A stretch of 23,647 bases of DNA from JACDBZ01 sp036262075 (GCA_036262075.1 DATAJO010000043.1:1-23647), one strand, 5' to 3'; shown: positions 1 through 7,698, counted from the stretch's first letter. The notes: generated from the letters alone by a model not told the origin. Program-made: numbers and translations.

Positions 1-77
1 CGCGGGCCGCGCAGCCGATACTTGGGTCGTCCCGAAGGGGCAAGCGACACCGGATCCGACGAGTTCGCTCAACGGTT
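1..77. repeat. 77-bp terminal direct repeat, left copy
   Basis: These bases are identical to the last 77 bases of the window (23571-23647). An exact end-to-end overlap of 77 bp, a k-mer length commonly used by assemblers, suggests that the contig closes on itself. It is either a 23,570-bp circle or a graph loop between two copies of a repeated 77-mer. The repeat lies inside non-coding, hairpin-rich DNA. Confidence 0.95.
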
Positions 78-198
78 CCGGGGACCGGAACGGCGGCTTC
101 GGCCGGCGGACCGGGTGGTATCGGTGGCTTCGGCCACACGAGCCGCGCGTTTGTTCCTTCGGGACGTTTCCGTGTGCCCGGTTCTGTGCCCGGGACAC
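26..198 (+). ncRNA. candidate structured RNA (unknown class)
   Basis: No convincing gene occupies 1-330. Stems visible on the plus strand are: 26-48 (GTCGT/GCGAC around CCC/GGG), 61-70 (GAG-TTCG-CTC), 75-91 (perfect 7 bp, GGA loop), 96-105 (GGC-TTCG-GCC), 124-137 (GTGGC-TTCG-GCCAC), about 155-164 (TCC-TTCG-GGA) and 172-198 (GTGT plus CCCGG pairing with CCGGG plus ACAC). Four UUCG loops in about 105 nt favour the plus strand as the RNA strand. If the ends are joined, the structure starts near 23513. I do not recognise the family: RNase P, tmRNA and SRP signatures are absent. High GC alone creates hairpins, so confidence is low. Bases 199-248 hold nothing I recognise. Confidence 0.3.
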
Positions 199-248
199 CA
201 ACCCGAACCGGATCGGCCGCCGCCGCAGACCGGGCGCCGGGGGAGATT

Positions 249-271
249 CTTTGTAAGGTCACTTGACAATG
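249..271. promoter_or_regulatory. operator O1 for the ROK regulator (predicted)
   Basis: CTTTGTA, nine bases, then GACAATG: an imperfect inverted repeat with the same half-sites and the same 9-bp spacer as the perfect repeat at 292-314. It overlaps the -35-like TTGACA at 263-268. ROK repressors of the NagC/Mlc type bind palindromes of about this size. The pairing of this site with the regulator encoded at 331 is inferred from position. Confidence 0.6.
263..268 (+). promoter_or_regulatory. -35 box of the amino-sugar operon promoter (predicted)
   Basis: A perfect TTGACA consensus lies inside operator O1. No clean -10 box is visible; GCGTAA (286-291, 17-bp spacer) or TAACTT (289-294, 20-bp spacer) are the nearest candidates. 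Transcription would then start within operator O2 just before the ROK gene. Confidence 0.45.
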
Positions 272-291
272 GGCGTAGTCTCAGGGCGTAA

Positions 292-314
292 CTTTGTCCA
301 CCGTCCTGACAAAG
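292..314. promoter_or_regulatory. operator O2 for the ROK regulator (predicted)
   Basis: A perfect 7-bp inverted repeat, CTTTGTC-N9-GACAAAG. It lies 43 bp downstream of O1, about four helical turns, which suits cooperative or looped binding. Its right arm abuts the ribosome binding site AAAGGAG (311-317), so a bound repressor would cover the transcription start region. Confidence 0.65.
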
Positions 315-330
315 GAGCCCGAGCTCGACC

Positions 331-1521
331 GTGGCCACCGCCTCCCAGACCGCGCACCGCCTCGCGCATCGGCTCGTCCTCCGGGCGATCTTCGATGGCA
401 GCCCGATCAGCCGTGCCGAGGTTGCTCGCCGCACCGGGCTGACCCGGACCTCGGTCTCCGACGTCGTCGACCAGCTCCTCGCCGACGGCCTGGTCGAGGA
501 GGTCGGGCGCGGGCAGTCGACCGGCGGCAAGGCGCCGATCCTCCTCCAGGTCCCCGACGACGCGCGCCACCTCATCGGCATCGAGGTCGGCGACCGCAGC
601 CTCGTCGGCGCGATCGTCAACCTCCGCGGCGAGACCCGACGGCGCGAGGAGGTCCCGCTCGACGGTCGCGACGGCGAGCTCGCGCTCGAGCGGCTCGACA
701 CCCTCATCGGCACGCTGCTCGAGGCGGCCGAGCGGCCGGTCCTCGGCATCGGCGTCGGCACCCCGGGCCTCGTCGATCCGACGACCGGGACCGTGCGCTG
801 GGCCGTCAACCTCGACTGGCGCGACCTGCCGCTCGGCGACCGCCTCTCGCGGCGCTGGGACCTGCCGGTGTACGTCGCCAACGACTCGCAGGCCGCGGGC
901 ATCGGCGAGCACACGTTCGGCGGCCATGGCGCGTCGGGCAGCATGGTCGTCGTCAAGGTCGGCCGCGGCATCGGCGCCGGCATCGTCATCGACGGCCGCC
1001 TCTACGCCGGCGAGGGCTCCGGCGCGGGGGAGATCGGCCATATCGCCATCGCCGACAACCAGCGCGCCTGCCGATGCGGCAGCACCGGCTGCCTCGAGAC
1101 CCTCGCCTCCACCCGCGCCGTGGTGCAGCGCGCCCGAGAGCTGGCCCCCCACGCCCCCGAGTCGAGCCTCCACCCGACCGGGGACCGGGAGCCGATCGAC
1201 CTGGACGAGCTCCAGCGGGCCTTCGAGGCCGGCGACGAGCTCGCCCGCGAGGTCGTGCTCGACGGCGCGCGGCACCTCGGTCGCACCCTCGGCGGGCTGA
1301 TCGGCACGCTGTCGATCCGCCACGTCCTGCTCGTCGGCGAGATGACCGTCTTCGGCGAGCCGTGGCTGACCGCCGTGCGGCGCGAGGCGCATCGGAGCTC
1401 GCTGGCGCTCATCGCCGACCTGACGCGGATCGAGATCGGCCGGCTCGAGTCGGACCTCGTGCCGCTCGGCGCCGCCGCCCTGCTCATGACCCACGAGCTC
1501 GGGCTCGTGCCGGCGCGATGA
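331..1521 (+). CDS. ROK-family transcriptional repressor (NagC/XylR type)
   Basis: This 396-residue regulator probably senses an amino sugar or its phosphate and represses the operon it heads. An N-terminal winged helix-turn-helix occupies about residues 15-60 (ISRAEVARRTGLTRTSVSDV at 26-45), followed by a ROK sugar-binding fold. The zinc site is complete: H237 in EIGH, and C247, C249 and C254 in CRCGSTGC. The kinase ATP motif DxGGT is replaced by EVGD (85-88), which supports a regulator rather than an enzyme. The GTG start at 331 is preceded by AAAGGAG at 311-317, a rather long 13-nt spacing. The stop overlaps the next gene as ATGA. Two operator-like palindromes just upstream suggest autoregulation. 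The exact effector is inferred from the operon. Confidence 0.9.
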   Translation: MATASQTAHRLAHRLVLRAIFDGSPISRAEVARRTGLTRTSVSDVVDQLLADGLVEEVGRGQSTGGKAPILLQVPDDARHLIGIEVGDRSLVGAIVNLRGETRRREEVPLDGRDGELALERLDTLIGTLLEAAERPVLGIGVGTPGLVDPTTGTVRWAVNLDWRDLPLGDRLSRRWDLPVYVANDSQAAGIGEHTFGGHGASGSMVVVKVGRGIGAGIVIDGRLYAGEGSGAGEIGHIAIADNQRACRCGSTGCLETLASTRAVVQRARELAPHAPESSLHPTGDREPIDLDELQRAFEAGDELAREVVLDGARHLGRTLGGLIGTLSIRHVLLVGEMTVFGEPWLTAVRREAHRSSLALIADLTRIEIGRLESDLVPLGAAALLMTHELGLVPAR

Positions 1522-2489
1522 GCGGACCGCTTCTCGTCGGCATCGACGTCGGCGGCACGAAGCTGGCGGGCATCGCCGTCGACGGCGAGCGGGTCGTGGC
1601 GCAGGTCCATCGGCCGTTGAGCCGGGCCGACGTCGCGGGCCAGGTGGTGGAGGTCGCGCGCGACCTCGCCGGTCCGCTCGGCGGCCGCCCGGACGCCATC
1701 GGCATCGCCGTCCCCGGCCAGGTCGACACGCGGCGCGGCATCGTCGAGCTGGCGGTGAACCTCGGGGTGCGCGACCTGCCGCTCGGCAGCCTGGTGGCCG
1801 ATGCGCTCGACGCGCCGACGGCGGTCGAGCATGACGCGCGGGCGGTCGCGGGCTGGCTCGTCGACGAGGGCGGCGACCCGGCGCCGGTGACGCTCGCCTA
1901 TCTCAGCGTCGGGACCGGCATCTCGGCCGGCGTCGTCGTCGACGGCGTCGTCCTGCGCGGTACCGCCGGCCTGGCGGGGGAGATCGGGCACGTCGTCGCC
2001 GATCCGTCCGGGGAGCGCTGCGCCTGTGGCCTCGCCGGATGCCTCGAGACCGTCGCCTCGGGGCCCTCGGTGGCGCGAGCCGCCCGCCGGCTCGTCGCCT
2101 CCGGCGCCGCGTCGTCACTGCCGGCCGATCCGACGAGCGAGCAGGTGTTCCGTGCCGCCGGCAACGGCGACGCGCTCGCCTGCGACGTCGTCGACCGCGC
2201 GACCACGCATCTCGCGGCCGCCATCCGCGGCCTGGCGCTCGCCTACGGCATCGGCCGCATCGTCGTCGGTGGTGGCGTGGCCCGCGCGGGTCGCGCCTTC
2301 GCCGAGCCGCTCCTCGCCGCCGTCGAGCGCGAGCGCGCGGCATCGGGCCTCGTCGAGCGTGCCCTGCGGGACGTGCCGATCGAGGTCCTCGAGGACGACC
2401 GCCCGATCGGCGCCCTGGGCGCCGTGGCGCTCGCGCGCCGTCACATCAGCGATTCCGCGCCAGGGGGAGGGGAGGTGGGGACGCGCTGA
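1518..2489 (+). CDS. ROK-family sugar kinase, probable N-acetylglucosamine kinase
   Basis: A 323-residue cytoplasmic ROK kinase, expected to phosphorylate GlcNAc (or a related hexose) with ATP. DVGGTK at 10-15 is the phosphate-binding motif, D106 in VEHD is the likely catalytic base, and GTGISAG lies at 132-138. The structural zinc site is formed by H158 (EIGH) with C168, C170 and C175 (CACGLAGC). The ATG overlaps the regulator's TGA, so the two are translationally coupled. It resembles the upstream regulator without its HTH, which suggests an ancestral duplication within the family. A glucokinase or N-acetylmannosamine kinase role cannot be excluded from sequence, but NagA and the deaminase-like gene downstream favour GlcNAc. 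Confidence 0.85.
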   Translation: MSGPLLVGIDVGGTKLAGIAVDGERVVAQVHRPLSRADVAGQVVEVARDLAGPLGGRPDAIGIAVPGQVDTRRGIVELAVNLGVRDLPLGSLVADALDAPTAVEHDARAVAGWLVDEGGDPAPVTLAYLSVGTGISAGVVVDGVVLRGTAGLAGEIGHVVADPSGERCACGLAGCLETVASGPSVARAARRLVASGAASSLPADPTSEQVFRAAGNGDALACDVVDRATTHLAAAIRGLALAYGIGRIVVGGGVARAGRAFAEPLLAAVERERAASGLVERALRDVPIEVLEDDRPIGALGAVALARRHISDSAPGGGEVGTR

Positions 2490-2523
2490 GATCGATGGGG
2501 GTGATCCCACCCACCCGACCCGC

Positions 2524-2537
2524 CGGTCAGGTGACCG
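2524..2537. promoter_or_regulatory. short palindrome ahead of the binding-protein gene
   Basis: CGGTCA-GG-TGACCG is a perfect 6-bp inverted repeat in the 88-bp gap between the kinase and the binding-protein gene. It does not match the ROK operators O1 and O2. It could be an internal operator, a weak RNA hairpin or chance. Confidence 0.2.
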
Positions 2538-2577
2538 CGCATCGACGAACAGACCCCATCCATGGAGAGGAGAACCG

Positions 2578-3990
2578 ATGAAGGTACGGAGGACCTGGGC
2601 CTGGTTGGCCATCCTCGCGCTCGTCCTCGCCGCCTGCGCCAACGAGGGCGGCGGCGGGAGCGAGGAGCCCAGCGAGGCCGACGAGAGCGAGCCCGCCGCC
2701 GAGAGCCAGCCGGCCGAGTCGGCCGACGCCGGCGAGCAGAGCTTCCTCGAGCGCGCCGAGGCCGGCGAGTTCGAGGGCACGACCGTCGACATCCTGGCCC
2801 AGTGGGTCGAGGCCGAGGCGGACAACTTCGAGGGCAACTTCGCCGACTTCGAGGAGCGCACCGGCATCGACATCAACTACGAGGGCGTGACCGACTACAC
2901 GACCGTCCTCAACGTCCGGGTCGAGGGCGGCGACGCCCCCGACATCGCGCAGATCGCCCAGCCCGGCCTCATGCGCTCGCTGCAGGCCGATGGGCACCTG
3001 GTCAACCTGTCCGAGTTCATGGACGTCGACCAGCTGCGCGAGGACTACATCGAGTCGTTCATCGACCTCGCATCGGTCGACGGCGACCTCTATGGCCTGT
3101 ACTACAAGGCCGACCTGAAGTCGATCGTGTGGTACCCGAACGCCGCCTTCGAGGAGGCCGGCTACGAGATCCCCGAGACCTGGGACGACCTGCTGGCCCT
3201 CATGGACCAGATCAAGGCCGATGGTGGCACCCCGTGGTGCATCACCCAGGAGCACGGTGAGGCCACCGGCTGGGTGACGACCGACTGGGTCGAGGACGTG
3301 CTCCTTCGCACGGCCCCGCTCGAGACGTACGATGCCTGGGTGGCCCACGAGATCCCGTTCGACGATCCCGCCGTGGTGAACGCGGCGAACATCGTGGGCG
3401 AGATCTTCTTCGGCGAGGGCAACGTGTACGGCGGCCCGACGGCGATCAACGCGACGTTCGTCGGTGACGCGCAGAACCCGATGTTCGCCGAGGGCGGACC
3501 CGACTGCTGGCTCCACAAGCAGGCCGCCTGGATCCCGTCGTTCTGGCCGGCGGACGAGTCGACCGACCCGCCGACCCCGCTCTACGAGCCGGGCGTCGAC
3601 AGCTCGTTCTTCTACCTCCCGCCGATCGACGAGGAGTACGGGCGACCGGTCCTCGGCGGTGGCGACATGCTCGTCATGTTCGACGACCGCCCCGAGGTCC
3701 GCGCCGTGATGGAGTTCTTCGCGACCCCCGAGGCGGCGGAGTACTGGACCCAGGCCGGCGGCTTCGTGTCGCCGAACAAGGACGTCCCGGATGACTGGTA
3801 CACGACGTACCCGTCGTCCGGACTGGCCGAGATCCTCGCCGGAGCCGATGCGCTGCGCTTCGACGCCTCGGACACGATGCCGGCCGAGGTCGGCGCCGGG
3901 ACGTTCTGGTCCGGCATGGTCGACTGGATCGCGAACAACGGCGCGAGCACCGAGGAGGTGCTCGCCGAGATCGAGGCCAGCTGGCCGTAG
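2578..3990 (+). CDS. CUT1 sugar ABC transporter, substrate-binding lipoprotein
   Basis: A 470-residue exported binding protein that should capture the oligosaccharide outside the membrane. The signal peptide ends in a lipobox with C20 (LVLAAC). An acidic, Ser/Glu-rich linker (about 21-55) follows, then a bilobal periplasmic-binding fold of the UgpB/MalE superfamily; its overall look is closest to the AglE group. A strong ribosome binding site, GGAGAGGAG (2564-2572), lies 5 nt before ATG. It is the only gene in the operon with both a sizeable upstream gap and a strong stem-loop directly after it, as expected for a protein made in excess over its permeases. The substrate is inferred from the neighbouring GH3, NagA and SIS genes to be chitobiose, GlcNAc or a GlcNAc-containing cell-wall sugar. 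Confidence 0.88.
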   Translation: MKVRRTWAWLAILALVLAACANEGGGGSEEPSEADESEPAAESQPAESADAGEQSFLERAEAGEFEGTTVDILAQWVEAEADNFEGNFADFEERTGIDINYEGVTDYTTVLNVRVEGGDAPDIAQIAQPGLMRSLQADGHLVNLSEFMDVDQLREDYIESFIDLASVDGDLYGLYYKADLKSIVWYPNAAFEEAGYEIPETWDDLLALMDQIKADGGTPWCITQEHGEATGWVTTDWVEDVLLRTAPLETYDAWVAHEIPFDDPAVVNAANIVGEIFFGEGNVYGGPTAINATFVGDAQNPMFAEGGPDCWLHKQAAWIPSFWPADESTDPPTPLYEPGVDSSFFYLPPIDEEYGRPVLGGGDMLVMFDDRPEVRAVMEFFATPEAAEYWTQAGGFVSPNKDVPDDWYTTYPSSGLAEILAGADALRFDASDTMPAEVGAGTFWSGMVDWIANNGASTEEVLAEIEASWP

Positions 3991-4021
3991 CCACGGACGT
4001 GATGTGATCCACCTCCTCCCC

Positions 4022-4054
4022 CGGCCGGGGCGTCGCGCGGCGGCGCCCCGGCCG
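4022..4054 (+). terminator. intra-operon stem-loop after the binding-protein gene
   Basis: CGGCCGGGGCG (4022-4032) pairs perfectly with CGCCCCGGCCG (4044-4054) around an 11-nt loop. The hairpin lies 31 nt past the stop codon and 11 nt before the permease start. No U-tract follows, so it is more likely to protect the 3' end of the upstream mRNA or attenuate partially than to terminate fully. Confidence 0.6.
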
Positions 4055-4065
4055 CATCCGACCCG

Positions 4066-5250
4066 ATGACCACGGCCACGACACCGCTGGGCGCGCCGAG
4101 CCTGCGGCCGATCGACATCGTCCGTCGCCTGCTCGCGCCGCTCGCCGGTGTCGTGGGCATCCTCGCCATCTGGTGGGCCATCGGCTTCCTCGTCGAGGAG
4201 GACGGACCGGCGAACCTGCTCGCCGGGCTGTACGACACGATCGGCCTCGACGGCCAGGCCGAGGCGATCCGCGAGCGCGGCATCCCGACGCTCACCTCGA
4301 AGCTCATCCTCGCCGTCGTCGCGCTCGGCGTGGGCGTCGGCGGCATCTGGGCCGTCTACATCGGCGCCAACGCGGTCGTCGAGCGGCTCGGCGACACGCT
4401 GAAGCGGCGGGTCCTGCCGTGGGTCTTCGTCGGCCCGGCGCTCCTGCTGCTGTCGGTCTACCTCGTCTTCCCGTCGGTCAGCACCGTGGCGACCAGCCTG
4501 ACCGAGGACGGGGGAGCGGCCGAGAACTTCGGCTTCGTCCTCACCGATCCGGACATGCTCGTCGCGCTGCGCAACAACGCGCTGTGGCTCGTGCTGGCGA
4601 CCGGCGGCTCGGTCGCCATCGGCCTCGTCATCGCCACCCTCGTCGATCGCGTGAAGCGCGAGGCGCTGGCCAAGACGTTCATCTTCCTGCCGCTCGCGAT
4701 CAGCATGGTCGGGGCGGCCGTCATCTGGCGCTTCGTCTATGCCTGGGCGCCGCCCGGCCAGCCGCAGATCGGCCTCGCCAACGCGGTCTGGACATCGGCC
4801 GGCAACGACCCGGTCGCCTGGCTCCAGGTGCCGACGCTCAACACGTTCGCCCTCATCCTCATCATGGTCTGGCTCCAGACCGGCTTCGCCATGGTCGTCC
4901 TGTCGGCGGCGATCAAGGGCGTGCCGACCGAGGTCATCGAGGCGGCGCGCATCGACGGCGCGCGCGAGTCGCAGGTCTTCTTCCGGGTCATCGTGCCGAT
5001 GATCAAGGGCTCGATCATCACCGTGGGGACCACGATCGCCATCGCCGTGCTCAAGGTGTTCGACATCGTGTTCGTCACCACCGGCGGCCGGTTCGAGAGC
5101 GACGTGATCGCCAACCTCATGTTCACCGAGTTCTTCCGCTTCCGGAACTTCGGCCACGCCTCGGCGCTGGCGGTGATCCTGTTCCTCGCCGTCGTGCCGC
5201 TCATGGTCATCAACGTCCGGAACCTCCGCCGCCAGGGGATCGGCTCGTGA
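4066..5250 (+). CDS. CUT1 sugar ABC transporter permease (AglF/MalF-like)
   Basis: A 394-residue inner-membrane permease. About eight hydrophobic segments are visible, near residues 22-43, 79-101, 116-138, 171-192, 204-224, 260-282, 317-338 and 362-382. The EAA loop that docks the ATPase is IEAARIDGARES (291-302). Compared with a minimal six-helix CUT1 permease, it has two extra N-terminal helices, as in MalF- and AglF-type subunits. No good Shine-Dalgarno is visible ahead of the ATG. The end overlaps the next permease start (GTGA). It should pair with the second permease and a separately encoded ATPase. Confidence 0.88.
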   Translation: MTTATTPLGAPSLRPIDIVRRLLAPLAGVVGILAIWWAIGFLVEEDGPANLLAGLYDTIGLDGQAEAIRERGIPTLTSKLILAVVALGVGVGGIWAVYIGANAVVERLGDTLKRRVLPWVFVGPALLLLSVYLVFPSVSTVATSLTEDGGAAENFGFVLTDPDMLVALRNNALWLVLATGGSVAIGLVIATLVDRVKREALAKTFIFLPLAISMVGAAVIWRFVYAWAPPGQPQIGLANAVWTSAGNDPVAWLQVPTLNTFALILIMVWLQTGFAMVVLSAAIKGVPTEVIEAARIDGARESQVFFRVIVPMIKGSIITVGTTIAIAVLKVFDIVFVTTGGRFESDVIANLMFTEFFRFRNFGHASALAVILFLAVVPLMVINVRNLRRQGIGS

Positions 5251-6146
5251 CCGCCCCGGCGCTGAGCGAGCGGAGCACGGGCGTCGCGCTGCCGCGCTGG
5301 GAGCGGATCGCGCGATCGGCGCCGGTGCGGATCGCCGTGGTCGTGATCGTCGTGCTCTGGTCGCTGCCGACCGTCGGCCTCCTCGTCAGCTCGTTCCGGC
5401 CGGCGGCGAACATCCGCAGCACCGGCTGGTGGGAGGCGCTGCTCCACCCGTTCGAGTCGGCCCAGTGGACGGTGGCGAACTACGCGAACGTCCTCCGCGC
5501 CGACGGCATGGCCGAGGCATTCCTCAACTCGCTCATCGTCACCATCCCGGCCACGGTCATCCCGATCACGATGGCCGCCTTCGCGGCCTACGCCTTCGCG
5601 TGGATGCGCTTCCCCGGCCGCGGGATCCTGTTCGCGATCGTCATCGGCCTCCTCGTCGTCCCCCTGCAGATGGCGCTCATCCCGATCCTGCGCCTCTACA
5701 CCCAGCTCGACCTGAACGGCACGTTTCTCGGGACCTGGCTGGCGCACACCGGCTTCGGGCTGCCGCTGGCGGTCTTCCTCCTCTACAACTTCATCAGCCA
5801 GATCCCGTCCGACCTCGTCGAGTCGGCCCAGCTCGACGGCGCGTCGCACTACCAGGTCTTCACCCGGCTCATCCTGCCCCTGTCGATCCCGGCGCTGGCA
5901 AGCTTCGCGATCTTCCAGTTCCTGTGGGTCTGGAATGATCTCCTGGTGGCGCTCACGTACCTCGGCACCGACTCCGACGTGGCCACCATGCCCGCCCGCC
6001 TCAACGAGCTCGTCGGCTCGAAGGGCGAGGACTGGCACGTCCTCACGGCCGGCGCGTTCGTGACGATGCTCGTCCCGCTGCTCGTCTTCCTCGGCCTCCA
6101 GCGCTACTTCGTGCGCGGCATCCTCACCGGATCGGTGAAGAGCTAG
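5247..6146 (+). CDS. CUT1 sugar ABC transporter permease (AglG/MalG-like)
   Basis: A 299-residue second permease. It starts with GTG, overlapping the TGA of the preceding gene by 4 bp, with CAGGGGAT upstream as a plausible ribosome site. About six hydrophobic segments are visible; the first is near 27-48, and the EAA loop reads VESAQLDGAS (191-200). The C-terminus is the short amphipathic type, ending GILTGSVKS. It forms the membrane heterodimer with the upstream permease. No ATPase follows: the next gene, 4 bp after the stop, is a glycoside hydrolase. Such systems usually borrow a multitask ATPase (MsiK/UgpC type) encoded elsewhere. Confidence 0.9.
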   Translation: MTAPALSERSTGVALPRWERIARSAPVRIAVVVIVVLWSLPTVGLLVSSFRPAANIRSTGWWEALLHPFESAQWTVANYANVLRADGMAEAFLNSLIVTIPATVIPITMAAFAAYAFAWMRFPGRGILFAIVIGLLVVPLQMALIPILRLYTQLDLNGTFLGTWLAHTGFGLPLAVFLLYNFISQIPSDLVESAQLDGASHYQVFTRLILPLSIPALASFAIFQFLWVWNDLLVALTYLGTDSDVATMPARLNELVGSKGEDWHVLTAGAFVTMLVPLLVFLGLQRYFVRGILTGSVKS

Positions 6147-6150
6147 GCGC

Positions 6151-7698
6151 ATGACCGATGCCGGCGCCGCGGCCCTCGGGCGGCTCATGCTCGCCTTCGA
6201 TGGCCTCGAGCTGCCGGAGCCGATGCGCCGGCGCCTCGCCGGGGCGCCGGCGGCGGGGATCAGCCTCTTCCGGTTCCGGAACGTCGCGTCGCTGGCCCAG
6301 GTGCGCGCCCTGGTCGATGCTGTCCAGGCGCTTGCCCCGGTCGATAGACCGTTCCTGGTGGCGATCGACCAGGAGGGCGGCCAGCTGCGCGGACTCGGGC
6401 CGGAGTCGACGCCGTTCCCCGGCGCCATGGCGCTCGGCGCCGCGGGTGACGTCGGGCTCACCCGGCGCGTGGGCTCGGCCGTCGGCCTGGAGCTGCGCGC
6501 GGCCGGCGTGAACGTCAACTACGCCCCGGTCGCCGACCTCGCCACGAACCCGCGCAACCCGTCGCTCGGCATCCGCTCGTTCGGCTCGGATGCGTCGGCG
6601 GTCGCCGGGCACGTCGCCGCCTTCGTCGAGGGCCTCGAGTCCGTCGGCGTGGCGGCCACGCTCAAGCACTTCCCGGGCAAGGGCGACGCGGGCGTCGATA
6701 CCCACCACGAGCTCGCCCGCGTCGAGCGCACGCTCGACGAGCTGGGCGAGCGGGAGCTGCGGCCGTTTCGCGCGGGCATGGGCGCGGGCGCCTCGCTCGT
6801 CATGTCCGGCCACTTCGCCATCCCGTCGCTCACCGGCGACCGGCCCGCGACGCTGACCCCGGCCGTCATGCGCGGCCTGCTGCGTGACGAGCTCGGCTTC
6901 GGCGGTGTGTCGATCAGCGACGCGTTCGACATGGACGCGCTGTCCGCCGGCGAGGGCCGGGTGCGCGACGCGATCGACGGGCTCAACGGTGGGCTCGACC
7001 TCCTCCTGCTCGGCGGTCGGTCCGATGGCGCCGCGTTCGACCAGGCCGTGCTCGCGGCGTCGGCCGATGGCACGCTGTCCGCCGAGCGCTCCGCTGAGGC
7101 CCTCGGCCGGATTGGCGACCTCCGGCGTCGTCTTGGCGCTGGAGGCCTGCCGGCACTTGCCGACTGGGACGCGCACCGGACGCTGGCGCGCGAGGTGGCC
7201 GAGCGCGCCGTCACGCTCGTCCGCGACCGCGACGGTCTCCTGCCGCTGCGGCTGGCATCCACCGACCGCGTGCTCGTCATCACCCCTCGCCCGGAGGACC
7301 TCACGCCGGCCGATACCTCGTCCGGGGAGCGCGTGGGGCTCGCGGCGGCGGTTGCGCGGCGCCACCAGGGAATCGAGGCATTGGCCGTCGCGCACGCCCC
7401 CTCGCCCGGCGAGACGCGTGCGGCCGGGGCGGCCGCACGCGACGCGGACATCGTCATCATCGGCTCCGTGAGCGCCAGCCTGGAACCCTTGCAGGCGGAG
7501 CTCGTGCGTGCCGTGCTCGACGTCGGGCGGCCGACGATCACCGCCGCCCTGCGAACGCCGTGGGACCTCGCCGCGTACCCGGCGGCGGGCACACACCTGT
7601 GCACGTACTCGATCCTCGAGCCGTCGTGCGAGGCGCTCGCCGCGGTGCTGTTCGGCGAGCTGGCTCCGACGGGCCGCCTGCCGGTGGCGGTCGAATGA
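6151..7698 (+). CDS. GH3 beta-N-acetylglucosaminidase (NagZ-like), possibly a phosphorylase
   Basis: A 515-residue cytoplasmic enzyme with no signal peptide that should release GlcNAc from imported oligosaccharide. DQEGG lies at 73-77 and KHFPGKGD at 172-179. The acid/base Asp-His dyad is in DTHH (D183, H185), and the nucleophile is D257 in SISDAFDMD. The Asp-His dyad is the hallmark of the NagZ branch of GH3. At 515 residues it is longer than single-domain NagZ (about 340), with an added alpha/beta C-terminal domain (about 340-515). Two-domain His-dyad GH3 enzymes include proteins shown to be phosphorylases, so it may yield GlcNAc-1-phosphate. Its TGA overlaps the nagA ATG. Substrate choice between chitobiose and muropeptide sugars is open. 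Confidence 0.85.
   Translation: MTDAGAAALGRLMLAFDGLELPEPMRRRLAGAPAAGISLFRFRNVASLAQVRALVDAVQALAPVDRPFLVAIDQEGGQLRGLGPESTPFPGAMALGAAGDVGLTRRVGSAVGLELRAAGVNVNYAPVADLATNPRNPSLGIRSFGSDASAVAGHVAAFVEGLESVGVAATLKHFPGKGDAGVDTHHELARVERTLDELGERELRPFRAGMGAGASLVMSGHFAIPSLTGDRPATLTPAVMRGLLRDELGFGGVSISDAFDMDALSAGEGRVRDAIDGLNGGLDLLLLGGRSDGAAFDQAVLAASADGTLSAERSAEALGRIGDLRRRLGAGGLPALADWDAHRTLAREVAERAVTLVRDRDGLLPLRLASTDRVLVITPRPEDLTPADTSSGERVGLAAAVARRHQGIEALAVAHAPSPGETRAAGAAARDADIVIIGSVSASLEPLQAELVRAVLDVGRPTITAALRTPWDLAAYPAAGTHLCTYSILEPSCEALAAVLFGELAPTGRLPVAVE

Noticed and set aside
31..70. Glycine riboswitch: CCGAAGGGGCAA at 32-43 resembles the conserved glycine-aptamer core, and CTC occurs at 68-70
   Set aside because: The required GGAGAG arm and the CTCAGG...GGAC segment are missing, and no glycine-cleavage or glycine transport gene lies downstream.
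110..137. T-box antiterminator: CGGGTGGTATCGGTG resembles the conserved AGGGTGGTACCGCG sequence
   Set aside because: Mismatches fall in the invariant part, no specifier loop is identifiable, and the downstream operon is not amino-acid related.
294..1517. Possible fusion of an upstream frame to the ROK kinase (open frame from 294)
   Set aside because: The upstream part is an Arg/Pro-rich shadow of the ROK regulator; the kinase motif begins at the ATG at 1518, which overlaps the regulator stop.
2527..5157. Antisense open frame of 876 codons across the binding-protein and permease genes
   Set aside because: It is a high-GC shadow: its translation is rich in Arg, Asp, Glu and His low-complexity runs, while the plus-strand proteins have clear family motifs.
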